Positions 27,221 through 36,920 of a stretch of 64,000 nt of DNA are shown here, in pieces; within the stretch, counting starts at the first letter, position 1; every line of letters starts with the position of its first letter. A model generated the notes under the pieces. The model was given only the letters and a program-made list of their open reading frames with translations, made no database searches and was not told where the DNA came from. Made by a program: the position numbers and the translations under genes. The stretch comes from GCA-002722245 sp038154685 (GTDB lineage Bacteria; Bacteroidota; Bacteroidia; Flavobacteriales_C; GCA-002722245): the NCBI GenBank assembly GCA_038154685.1, contig JAYPYW010000010.1:1-64000 (forward strand), given 5' to 3'.

Positions 27221-28732
27221 TTAACCAAGGATTCTGGTTAAGTATTGATCGTTAGAAAAGGAATATTCTGAGTCTTTGATTGGGAAAAATTCTGACCTAA
27301 TCTCATTAAATGATTTTCTGCTTGAAAGCTTATGTACAAACAACCTGTAGGTTTGTTTATTACCAATTTTATCTAAATAGTATTCCTTTGGTTGAATTGA
27401 TTCTTTGAAGATATCATTCAGTAATTCGAATAAAGTCTTTTGATCAGGATCTAATTCGATTTCATTTCTCTTAACCTTTCTATTAAAGTATTCAATAGTA
27501 TTATCAAAAGTATCCATCTTACCTTGAAGGAAATTTTCAACTATAAAAAGTAAATCTCCTTCCAAATAATTCTTGGAGTATTTCTTTTTCTTAGACATAT
27601 TGAAAAATTCCGTTAATAATGGGCCTGTGAATTTATAATCTTCAACTATAATTAATAATTCGATTAAGCTTAAGTAAATCCTACCTATTAAAAGTGAATT
27701 GGAAAGATACCTTTTGGAAATCACGTGTTTAAAAAGGTTTAGTAAATCGGAAATTTGCTCCGAGTTAGGATTCCACGCCTGGATAAAACTTTGGGTTGTA
27801 AAGTAAATATCATAGTATTTCTCTATAAAAACACTATCAGATGCACTTTTCATATCCGACTCAAAAAGTTTTTCCATCAATTTTAAATATGCGGCTAGTT
27901 CTTTTACATAAGCTTTTGATTTTAAGTAGGTAAAAGTGTTACTTAAAACCATTAACTGTTGAAGTTTCTCTTGTTCAAAAACTGTTGAAGTTACTAAAAG
28001 TTGAAGTTGTTGCTTCCTATAATTATGATGGCTTTCTAGGTCATTATGAACAACTGATTCTATGGATTTTATTTCGAAAAAAACATGCCTTGATTTATCA
28101 GATGATAAACTTAATTCGCTCAAGGATTTCGTAGCGTTTTTAATTAGGATTTGGTATTTCTGATCTCTTTTAACAAAGAAATAGTTATAATAAAGGGTGG
28201 TTATATTCCTGTATATTTCTTCAAGATTCAGAATTTCTGCTTCTTTTTGAGAAACAACTTTAAGTTCTTCTTGAATAACACTATTTGATTCGTCATTCAA
28301 TTCTCCGTTCAACAAATGTAAATTCCAATACTCTTTGTATGCCGACTTAAGGATTTCAAATTCTTCCTTAACAAGTGAATTTTGAATTAATTTTTTACAA
28401 TGAATTTTTGCTTCTGAGTGAAAACCTTTGTCCATAAAAATTTTCACTAAGGACAAATCTCCTCTCAAACTATATTCTGTATTCCTTTCGCTGTAATGGT
28501 TCTTAAGGTGCTTTGAAATAACTTCATACAACAAACTCAGATTGGATTGCGTGAGTTTTATATCCTGCTTTCCTGCAAGTTGTATTTTTTCGAAGGAGTA
28601 ATTTCTTTTCTTGGCTAGTTCATCAAAATACCTACTTAATAGGCTATTTGATTTATTAGCATTTAGCCGAATCTTAATGTAGCGTCTTTCCCCCTGAGAT
28701 AAACTTTGAACTAAATCGTAAAGCTTTTTCAT
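27221..28732 (-). CDS. Helical cytoplasmic protein of unknown function
   Basis: 503 residues with no signal peptide or membrane span, mostly predicted alpha-helical and rich in Leu, Lys and Tyr. The N-terminus (MKKLYDLVQSLSQGERRYIKI) resembles a set of uncharacterised Bacteroidota proteins that begin LxxLIxSLSxxEKRYFKL; this is from memory and not a family assignment. The ATG overlaps the stop of the upstream T9SS cargo gene by four bases (ATGA), so the two are translated together. A cytoplasmic partner or regulator of the secreted protein is possible but unproven. Confidence 0.6.
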   Translation of the reverse strand: MKKLYDLVQSLSQGERRYIKIRLNANKSNSLLSRYFDELAKKRNYSFEKIQLAGKQDIKLTQSNLSLLYEVISKHLKNHYSERNTEYSLRGDLSLVKIFMDKGFHSEAKIHCKKLIQNSLVKEEFEILKSAYKEYWNLHLLNGELNDESNSVIQEELKVVSQKEAEILNLEEIYRNITTLYYNYFFVKRDQKYQILIKNATKSLSELSLSSDKSRHVFFEIKSIESVVHNDLESHHNYRKQQLQLLVTSTVFEQEKLQQLMVLSNTFTYLKSKAYVKELAAYLKLMEKLFESDMKSASDSVFIEKYYDIYFTTQSFIQAWNPNSEQISDLLNLFKHVISKRYLSNSLLIGRIYLSLIELLIIVEDYKFTGPLLTEFFNMSKKKKYSKNYLEGDLLFIVENFLQGKMDTFDNTIEYFNRKVKRNEIELDPDQKTLFELLNDIFKESIQPKEYYLDKIGNKQTYRLFVHKLSSRKSFNEIRSEFFPIKDSEYSFSNDQYLTRILG

Positions 28733-29772
28733 TTCACGACTTTTACAGTCGAAAATACGTTTTCGTTACCTAAAATTTTAACAAAATACACGCCCGATTT
28801 AAGTATCGAAGAACTAATGGAAACTTTAGAGACATTTTCATTAATCGGTTGAAGATAAACCCTCTTTCCGGATAAATCGACAATTTCCACATTGGTTCCC
28901 ATTAAATTTTTGGCCGATGAGATAATAAACTCTTTTCCAATTGGATTAGGAAAAACATTAATTTCCTTTAAAGAAATTGATTCCGAAACATTTTCAGCTG
29001 CGATAACCTCAACCTCAATTGAAGTATCTCCAAACTTGGTTCCGCCTTCTTCATAAAAATTAACCACGTAATCTCCTTCTTCACTAAACCTGATATCGTT
29101 AAATACAAACCATTTCATACCAGTCATACTTAACGAACCATACATAATCCCCGGACCACTAGAAAGTTCCGCGAAAATTGTCCCTGAAAAAGTAGAATCT
29201 AATAAGCCGGTTAAAGAATCAATCGCACCAACTTTAATTGGTAAAACTGCATCAACAGGAATTATGTTAGTTTCAGCAACCAAAAAAATCTGATTACCTG
29301 AAACCGATCCACATTCTCCAGCCGGTGCTTCCGAACAAAAATCAATTTCCTCTAAAACTCTAAAAACAACTTCACGTGTCCAACCTGTAGCGCTTGCACT
29401 TATTTGCACAACATAATCTCCAGATTTTGTAAAAATAACATCGTTATAATAAACATAGGATCCAGTACTTCCGCCTAACGATCCTAAAATTTCTCCAGGA
29501 CCAGATTGTTTGGTCATAAAAAATGATGATTCAGCAGAAGTATCAATATCATTTGTAGCAACATCACCTAAACCAACCCAAAACGGAGCTGAAGTTCCAG
29601 GAGCAGGATATAAAATTGTATCGGAACCTGATGATAAAACAATGCCATTTCCGCCACCATTTTGGCAGGTCACACTTGGAAAATCACAAGGATCAGGATT
29701 AGCTTGAGCCATTAAATTTCCGCCAGAAAAAACCAGCAGAATAAACGTTAAAATTTTATAAAAATGACTCAT
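28729..29772 (-). CDS. Secreted protein, T9SS type A cargo
   Basis: 347 residues from the ATG at 29772; the frame extends to a TTG at 29793, but MSHFYKILTFILLVFSGG...MAQ is the natural signal peptide and the extra codons fall inside a palindromic motif. The body has two related beta domains of about 120 residues (SFFMTKQSGPGEILGSLGG and GTIFAELSSGPGIMYGSLSM; both end in an SGDYVV or EGDYVV strand), which look like PKD-type folds. The last 75 residues are a type A sorting domain (VFPNPIGKEFII to STVKVVK). The function is unknown. Confidence 0.78.
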   Translation of the reverse strand: MSHFYKILTFILLVFSGGNLMAQANPDPCDFPSVTCQNGGGNGIVLSSGSDTILYPAPGTSAPFWVGLGDVATNDIDTSAESSFFMTKQSGPGEILGSLGGSTGSYVYYNDVIFTKSGDYVVQISASATGWTREVVFRVLEEIDFCSEAPAGECGSVSGNQIFLVAETNIIPVDAVLPIKVGAIDSLTGLLDSTFSGTIFAELSSGPGIMYGSLSMTGMKWFVFNDIRFSEEGDYVVNFYEEGGTKFGDTSIEVEVIAAENVSESISLKEINVFPNPIGKEFIISSAKNLMGTNVEIVDLSGKRVYLQPINENVSKVSISSSILKSGVYFVKILGNENVFSTVKVVK

Positions 29773-29781
29773 AATTATAGG

Positions 29782-29811
29782 AATTGTATACAATTTTACA
29801 ACAATTGTACA
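29782..29811 (-). promoter_or_regulatory. Palindromic AATTGTATACAATT and neighbour motif
   Basis: AATTGTATACAATT at 29782-29795 is a perfect 14 bp palindrome directly upstream of the start at 29772, and CAATTGTAC follows at 29803. It contains TGTATACAATT on both strands, the motif also paired at 8365-8396 and 63782-63813. Confidence 0.4.
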
Positions 29812-29963
29812 TTGAAATCAAATAACAAAAAGATCTTTATTTCTGTTTTTAAAAAACGTTATAAAACATTTAACAACCTTTAAATCAGTGAGTTAAATGT
29901 AGATAGAAAAGCTTTTCAAATAATTTCGGGACAAGTAAGTTAAACCCTTTGAAATACAATTAT

Positions 29964-31343
29964 TTACAAGTTCTTAGTTATCCATTCTTCTAAATGTTCT
30001 ACCGAATTAGGACGAACTAAGATCTTACGATCTTCATCCAATAAGAATAAACTAGGCGTGTTAAAAACTCCAAAACTTTTAACAGCTTTCCCATCCCACA
30101 TTTGATAATCGCAATGAGAAATAGCTGGGATGGAATGCGCAAAATCTTTAAAATTATGCTCATTATCATCTAATGAGATTAAAACCATTTGAATGTCTTT
30201 ATTCTTCCAATCTTGGAAATGTTTATTCAGTTTTGGGATTTCTTGTCGGCAAGAAGGACACCAACTTGCTGCAAAAATCACTAGTTTATATTTCGATTTA
30301 ATAGCCGATAAACTGGAGGGTAATTTAGAATTATTCAAACCTGGTCCAATTAATTTCCCCTCAAACTGAATATCATCAGCAACATTACCAGTACTCATTT
30401 TCTGGTAACTCTTTAAATGATTTGCAATATCTCCATCTAACGTGCAACTATTTTCATTAATTACTTTAACCGCCAAATACTCCGAAGCTGAAACCAAATT
30501 TCTCCTCCCAAATAAAGCATACATAAATTCAATAGTTGCTTTATTAAGCTCTTCGTCAAATGCGGAAACAGCTAAGAAGTGATCAATAGCCAAATTCATT
30601 CTTTGATTAATTTGCTCTTGTGTTCCTCCCTGGTTAATTATTAACCATATCGAACCTTCAACAACATCCTTTAACATACCACTTCTGGATAATCGTTTAT
30701 CCGTCCAATCAATCGTTTTAATGTAATTAAGCGTTGGGGCAATCTGATCTTTATTATACTGAGCGATGGCAGGAATTGAGGACAGCGTTTGGTTTATCGG
30801 TAGAAACCATTTGCAATAACTATCGCTTGGTAATCCAGTTAAAAAAGCTATTTCTTCATTGTTTATTCTGTTTTGCTCTTCTGTAATCAACTTTTGAATA
30901 TTCTTATTTTGAGAAAACTGAGGATCGAATGAATAATAGTTATTTAAAAAACTCCAAGCATCTAATACTGACAGTCTTTTGGGGTGCTCAATAGAATAAG
31001 TCCTTAACGTTTTATTTTCTGCTCCCTGTTCAATTACTATCGTCTCTTGATCGTGAATATTATTTCCTTTAACTAAAATATCTTCCCCATTCAGTAAAAC
31101 TCTCAATTTAGCTTCATCCGATACTTTTATATACCCTATTCCAAACTGACTAGCATTGTACTGAAATTCAAATTTCCCTTCAGCATCAGTGTTTAATGAA
31201 CCTATTACCTCTTCTGTATAGTTATTAAATCCAACTAAGGATATAAACTGATTTGGCATCTGCGAAAACTGACCCTTAATGGTTTGCCCTAAAACGGAAC
31301 CGCAAAGGATTACCAAAAACCCAATAACTTGAAATAATTTCAT
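29964..31343 (-). CDS. Secreted TlpA-like thioredoxin/peroxiredoxin-fold protein
   Basis: 459 residues with a signal peptide (FQVIGFLVILCGSVLGQ). The N-terminal beta part (TIKGQFSQMPNQ...GSLNTDAEGKFEF) is like the DUF4369-type domains that precede TlpA domains in Bacteroidota, then comes a helical middle. The C-terminal domain holds the redox site Trp361-Cys362-Pro363-Ser364-Cys365 with FAAS before it and NKHFQDWKNKDIQMVLISLD after it, and the cis-proline region FNTPSLFLLDEDRK. Such proteins reduce or rearrange disulfides in the periplasm, which would suit the many Cys-containing secreted proteins nearby. It starts 56 bases after the giant type B gene. Confidence 0.85.
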   Translation of the reverse strand: MKLFQVIGFLVILCGSVLGQTIKGQFSQMPNQFISLVGFNNYTEEVIGSLNTDAEGKFEFQYNASQFGIGYIKVSDEAKLRVLLNGEDILVKGNNIHDQETIVIEQGAENKTLRTYSIEHPKRLSVLDAWSFLNNYYSFDPQFSQNKNIQKLITEEQNRINNEEIAFLTGLPSDSYCKWFLPINQTLSSIPAIAQYNKDQIAPTLNYIKTIDWTDKRLSRSGMLKDVVEGSIWLIINQGGTQEQINQRMNLAIDHFLAVSAFDEELNKATIEFMYALFGRRNLVSASEYLAVKVINENSCTLDGDIANHLKSYQKMSTGNVADDIQFEGKLIGPGLNNSKLPSSLSAIKSKYKLVIFAASWCPSCRQEIPKLNKHFQDWKNKDIQMVLISLDDNEHNFKDFAHSIPAISHCDYQMWDGKAVKSFGVFNTPSLFLLDEDRKILVRPNSVEHLEEWITKNL

Positions 31344-31398
31344 AGATATTACTTTGAAAATAAAAGTAGCAATTTTAATGACTTACAACCACCAAATT

Positions 31399-34300
31399 CT
31401 ACTGGCTAACTTGAACATAACCATTTATAGAAACTGACTTACCTGAAACATCAGAATAATTGAAAATCCAGAAATAAGTTCCTGATGAAACTACTTCACC
31501 TGTATCCATGCTCCTTCCATCCCAATTTGGCAATTGATCCTTAGAAGCATATAAAGTTTGTCCCCATCTGTTCAACACCGTAAAGTCCATCGATTTAATA
31601 TGAGACATTAAGAAATTCAAGTCATCTCCTGGCTGAGTAATAGGAATAAAAGTTTCGTTCGTTCCATCGCCATTTGGCGTGAAAAGGTTTGGCATGTTTA
31701 ATATTACCTCACGGCAATAGTCGTAAACTATTATAGTGTCGGATCCGACACAAGCGAATTCATTAGTTAAGGAAACTATATAATTTGCTACCTCAAAAAC
31801 TTCAATGCTTTCGGTTACTTCATCTGTATTCCAATAAACTTCTAATCCTGCATCATTTGAAACACTCAATAATTTACTTTCTCCAGCTTCTTCACAAAGT
31901 GATAAAGAATCACCTTGATCGATCGAAACAGTTGGGATTTCCGAAACACTTACTTCAATTGTATCCCTTCCATAACAACCATCAGCATCAATAACAAGTA
32001 CATCGTATGTTCCTGGTTCGCTAACATCGTAGCTTTCTGCATCAACCGAACCTTCCCAAGTTTCCGAGTTAATAAAGCTTGCATCAAGAGTTATAGTTTT
32101 TCCAAAACATATTGTAGTATCATTTCCTAAATTAACTGGAACTCTTTCACCTTCGTACACCCAAGCCGTATCTCTGCTTACACAATCATTTACATCTGTT
32201 ACAACTACACTATATNNNNNNNNNNACACTATATTCTCCTGCCGCAGTAATTTCTTCGGATTGATCAGTACCGCCTGTATTCCAAACATAAGTAGCTCCA
32301 ACTTCTGGAACAGTTAAGAATAACGGGCTAAATGCACAGTACCTTACCGAGTCTCCAATGTTTGCATCCGGTAAAGAATTTACAACCACATTTGAAGTAT
32401 CGGACCCTAAACATCCATTTACATCAAACACCCTTAAAACATATTCATTGGTTTCATCTACAACTGCTGTGTTAGAGATACTTCCACTGTGCGTCCACGC
32501 ATAGAAGGCATAAATTGGATCAACTTCTAACGTAATAAATTCTCCTAAACAGATTGCTGTATCCTGAATATTGATTACTGGAATAGGCGTTGCAAAAGTG
32601 TCGATTTGAATCGTATCATAATTTACACAGTTGTTTGCATCTGTAACAATTACAGAATATTCTCCCATTCCAGTTGTAGCTAAAGTTCGATCTGTAGAAC
32701 CATCGCTCCATAAGTATGTTCCTGCTAAACCAGCATCTAGTACATAATCGCTCTCTGTACAAATAGTAGTATCCGTACTTCCAATATTTACAATTGGTAA
32801 TTCATTAATCGATAAGTTAATTGTATCATAATTTACACAACCATTAATATCAGTTACTACTACATCATAATCGCCGCTTGTGTTCACCGTAGTTGTTTGT
32901 GTTAAATCTCCATTATTCCATAACCAACTTACACCAGTTACTGCGTCGAAAGTAATTGTACTGTCAACACAAATTGCAGTGTCACTTCCTAAATAAACTA
33001 TTGGTAAAGCATTAATTGCTAAGTTGATTGTATCGTTGCTCGAACAAGAATTGGCATCGGTTACCGTTACAATATATTCTCCAGCGGTATTTACGTTGGT
33101 AGTTTGCGTTAAATCTCCATTATTCCAAACCCATGATACTCCAATTTGAGCATCAAAAGTGATCGTACTATCAATACAAATCGCCGTGTCATTTCCTAAA
33201 TCAAATACTGGTAAATCATGAACAGTTGCCGTTACTGCTACTCTTGCAACTGAAGGACAAATTGCATCCCATCCTTCGGCGTAGTAGGTTGTGGTAGTTG
33301 ATATACTTGGTGTAAACCAAGTTTCTCCGCTTGTACTTGTTCCAACTAACGAACCTCCTGATGAAGCATCATACCATCTTATATCTCCAAAATCTGTAGT
33401 TGCACTTACATCAACTGTACCTTCTGCACATCTTTCGCCATCTGTTCCAGTTAATACAGTTGGTTCTGCATTAATAGTTGCAGTTACAGCACTTCTTGAT
33501 GCTGATGTACAGGTTCCATCCCAAGCCTCTGCGTAATATAATGTTGTTGATGAAATACTTCCTGTAGTCCAAGTTGCACCATCAGCACTTGTTCCTAATA
33601 ACGTTCCGCCACTCGCTGCATCATACCATCTTACAGTTCCAGTGCTTACATCCGCACTTAAATCAACTGTTCCCGGACCACAATTCTCTCCATCTGTTAC
33701 CGATGAAAAGGTTGGCTGAATATTTACTGTTGCAGTTACTGCAGTTCTTGCGATAGAAGCACAACTTCCTGTCCATGCCTCTGCATAGTAAATAGTGGTT
33801 GAAGAAATACTTGGCGAGGTCCAAGTTGCTCCGCTTGCGCTTGTTCCTACTAATGTTCCACCAGAAGCGGCATCGTACCATCTTACAGTTCCTGAACTTA
33901 CTGCTGCGCTTAAATCAACTGTTCCTGCTCCGCATCTATCACCATCTGTTCCACTTGAAACTGTAGGAATTGTATTCACTGTTGCGGTTACCACCGTTCT
34001 TGCAATCGATGCACAGCTTCCCGACCATGCTTCTGCGTAATAAATTGTTGTTGAAGAAATACTTGGTGAAGTCCATGTTGCTCCACTTGCACTTGTTCCT
34101 ACTAATGATCCTCCTGAAGCAGCATCATACCATCTTACTGTTCCTGAACTTACAGATGCACTTAAATCAACTGTTCCACTTCCACATCTATCACCGTCTG
34201 TTCCACTTGAAACTGTAGGAATCATATTTACCGTTGCGGTTACTGCTGTTCTGGAAGCTGAAGCACAAGATCCGTTTAAAGCTTCTGCGTAATAAACTGT

Positions 34301-36739
34301 TGTTAAAGAAATGCTTGGAGAAGTCCAAGTCGCTCCACTTGCACTAGTTCCTAATAATGTTCCGCCTGAAGCTGCATCGTACCATCTGATAGTTCCTGTG
34401 CTAGCATTGGCTACTAAATCTACTGCACCGGCTCCACATCTATCGCCATCTGTAACACTCGATACAGTTGGAATAGTTGTTACTGTTGCAGTTACTGCCG
34501 TTCTTGAAGTTGATGCACAACTCCCATCAATTGCTTCCGCATAATAAATTGTTGTTGAAGAAATGCTTGGAGTTGTCCATGTTGCTCCACTTGCGCTTGT
34601 TCCAACCAAAGATCCGCCTGATGCTGCGTCGTACCATCTTACTGTTCCCGAACTTACTACCGCACTTAAATCAACTGTCCCAGTTCCACATCTATCACCG
34701 TCAGTTCCGCTTGAAACTGTTGGAATTGTATTTACTGTTGCGGTTACGGCTGTTCTAGAGGTTGACGCACAGCTTCCCGACCATGCTTCTGCGTAATATA
34801 TGGTTGTTGAAGATATACTTGGTGAAGTCCATGTGGCTCCACTTGCGCTTGTTCCTACTAATGATCCTCCTGAAGATGCATCGTACCATCTTACTGTTCC
34901 TGAGCTTACAACTGCGCTTAAATCTACCGTTCCTGTTCCACATCTATCACCGTCTGTTCCACTAGAAACTGTTGGAATAGTATTTACAGTCGCAGTTACA
35001 GCTGTTCTTGCCGCTGATGCACAAGTTCCATTTAATGCCTCTGCATAATATATTGTTGTGGAAGAAATACTTGGCGTTGTCCAGGTTGCACCGCTTGCAC
35101 TTGTTCCTAATAAAGATCCGCCTGAAGCGGCCGTGTACCATCTAATTGTTCCTATACTTGCAATAGCTACTAAACCAACTGTCCCGGTTCCACATCTATC
35201 GCCATCTGTTGTTGTAGTAATTGTTGGGATAGCATTAACCGTTGCAGTTACCGCCGTTCTCGAAGTAGAAGCACAACTTCCATCCCATGCTTCTGCATAA
35301 TAAATTGTTGTTGAGGAAATGCTCGGGGTTGTCCAAGTTGCTCCATCGGCACTCGTTCCTACTAAAGAACCTCCCGAAGCCGCTGTATACCATCTTACTG
35401 TTCCTGAACTTACATCAGCACTTAAACCTACTGTTCCGCTTCCACATCTATCACCGTCTGCCGTACTTGTTACTGATGGAGTTGAATTAATGGTTGCTGT
35501 AACAGCTGTTCGTGAAGTTGATGAACAACTTCCATTTAAAGCTTCTGCATAATAAATCGTTGTTGAAGAAATACTTGGAGTTGTCCAAGTTGCTCCATCG
35601 GCACTGGTTCCTACTAAAGATCCTCCAGAAGCTGCCGTATACCAACTTACTGTTCCTGAGCTTACATCAGCGCTTATTCCTACTGTTCCACTTCCACATC
35701 TATCACCTCCCGTTCCACTCACTACCGTTGGTATTGCATTAACTGTTGCAGTTACTGCGGTTCTGGATGCTGATGTACAAGCTCCATCAATTCCTTCTGC
35801 ATAATAAGTAGTTGTTGAAGAGATACTCGGAGTTGTCCATGTTGCTCCACTTGCACTTGTTCCTACTAAAGATCCTCCAGAAGCTGCTGTATACCATCTT
35901 ACCGTTCCTGCACTTACAGTAGCGCTTATTCCTACAGTTCCTGTTCCACATCGACTTCCTCCGCTACTACTTGTTACGGTTGGGTTAGTACAACCAACGT
36001 AAGCGGCACATGAAGCAAAATCCATTCCTCCTGAAAAAGGATTCGCGTTGTGAGAACACCAAGCTGGATTTCCATCACCAAACCTGGTTCCATCACTACA
36101 GATTAAATAGCTAAATCCACATCCGGTAATATCAGTTGATGTATAAGTTACATAACCTGAAGTTCCTTGCATAATTGCGTTACTGGTTAATCTTAACTGA
36201 CCAGCAATATCAATTTGACCTCCTGCAACATAAATATTGGTGTTTCCTGTGGCAGTAAACCCACCATCAATATCTACATCTCCATTTAAATAATGATTTA
36301 CACTCGAAGTTGAAATACTATAATTTCCTCCAATATCCAAAGTACCATTAATAGTAACTGTAGATGGAGAGTTAGTAGCTAATAAAGATCCTGTAATAAT
36401 TAAAGTCCCACCAACATCAACGGTTAAAGTACTTGAACTTGCTAAAGTTAAATTTCCAGTAATTGTTAATGTAGCACCAGCAGTTACTCTAATCGAGTTT
36501 CCATTTGAAATAGATAAACTACCCGCGTTTTTATCATGGGAAACAACTACGTCATTTGACCCAGTCCAGAAATTTAAATCTGGCACACAAGTACAATCCC
36601 AACCGCTAGCTGTATTCCAGTTTGTTGTAGTTCCGTTAGAATTTGGTGCAGCAGCAATTGATCCTACTATAAATAGCATTAAAAACGTGTACCAAATGTT
36701 TTTGTAATCCCTATTATTTTGGCTTAAAAGAATTTCCAT
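31399..36739 (-). CDS. Giant Ig-repeat protein, T9SS type B cargo (split by N gap)
   Basis: Two open frames meet at the N run. ACACTATAT ends one side (32207-32215) and begins the other (32226-32234); merging the copies gives one frame of 1773 residues (AAGEYS then VVVTDVNDC). After a signal peptide (FLMLFIVGSIAAA) come an IPT-like parallel-strand region (about 40-170), then 11 near-identical 84-residue Ig_7/CHU-type repeats (RCGTGTVxLSA, WYDAASGGSLVGTS, SISSTTIYYAEA). About eight PKD-like LGxDTxIC repeats follow. The end is a type B sorting domain (PNLFTPNGDGTNE, LNRWGQTLY, NWDGRS). It is probably a long stalk-like surface protein. Confidence 0.85.
32216..32225. other. Assembly gap of 10 N, probably artificial
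   Basis: The nine bases ACACTATAT lie on both sides of the gap. Collapsing them removes the frame break and gives a repeat unit identical in pattern to its neighbours. The gap most likely joins overlapping contig ends, not missing sequence. Confidence 0.85.
33212..35983 (-). repeat. 11 tandem 252 bp Ig-domain repeats
   Basis: The coding span is 2772 bp, which is exactly 11 units of 84 codons. Units begin PTVSSGTDGDRCG and end RTAVTATVN; central units 5, 6, 8 and 9 are nearly identical in protein. High DNA similarity invites recombination and assembly collapse, so the true copy number could differ. Confidence 0.85.
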
Positions 36740-36846
36740 TTTTCTTCCTTTTTGTGCCCCCCTCGTGATTTGTGTTTCAAAATCAACGACTTAGTTTAAC
36801 GTGTCATCTTAAAATTGGTTTCAAATTGAATGTATGGGACAAAAAA

Positions 36847-36870
36847 AGCTTCACCATTTCTGATGAAGCT
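36847..36870 (-). terminator. Terminator of the 1012-residue cargo gene
   Basis: On the minus strand AGCTTCA pairs with TGAAGCT across a 10-base loop and is followed by TTTTTTT. It lies about 50 bases after the stop of the gene that ends at 36921. Confidence 0.8.
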
Positions 36871-36920
36871 CTACTACTAACTATGAAAATCATAGCAATA
36901 AAGGGGGGACCTTAAATATT

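Noticed and set aside
33291..35742. A ladder of 60-93 codon plus-strand ORFs, similar to each other and evenly spaced
   Set aside because: They are antisense shadows of the 11 Ig repeats of the minus-strand giant gene; their regular spacing follows the 252 bp repeat.
33212..35983. Regularly spaced repeats that could suggest a CRISPR-like array
   Set aside because: The unit is 252 bp, fully coding, with no short repeat-spacer alternation.
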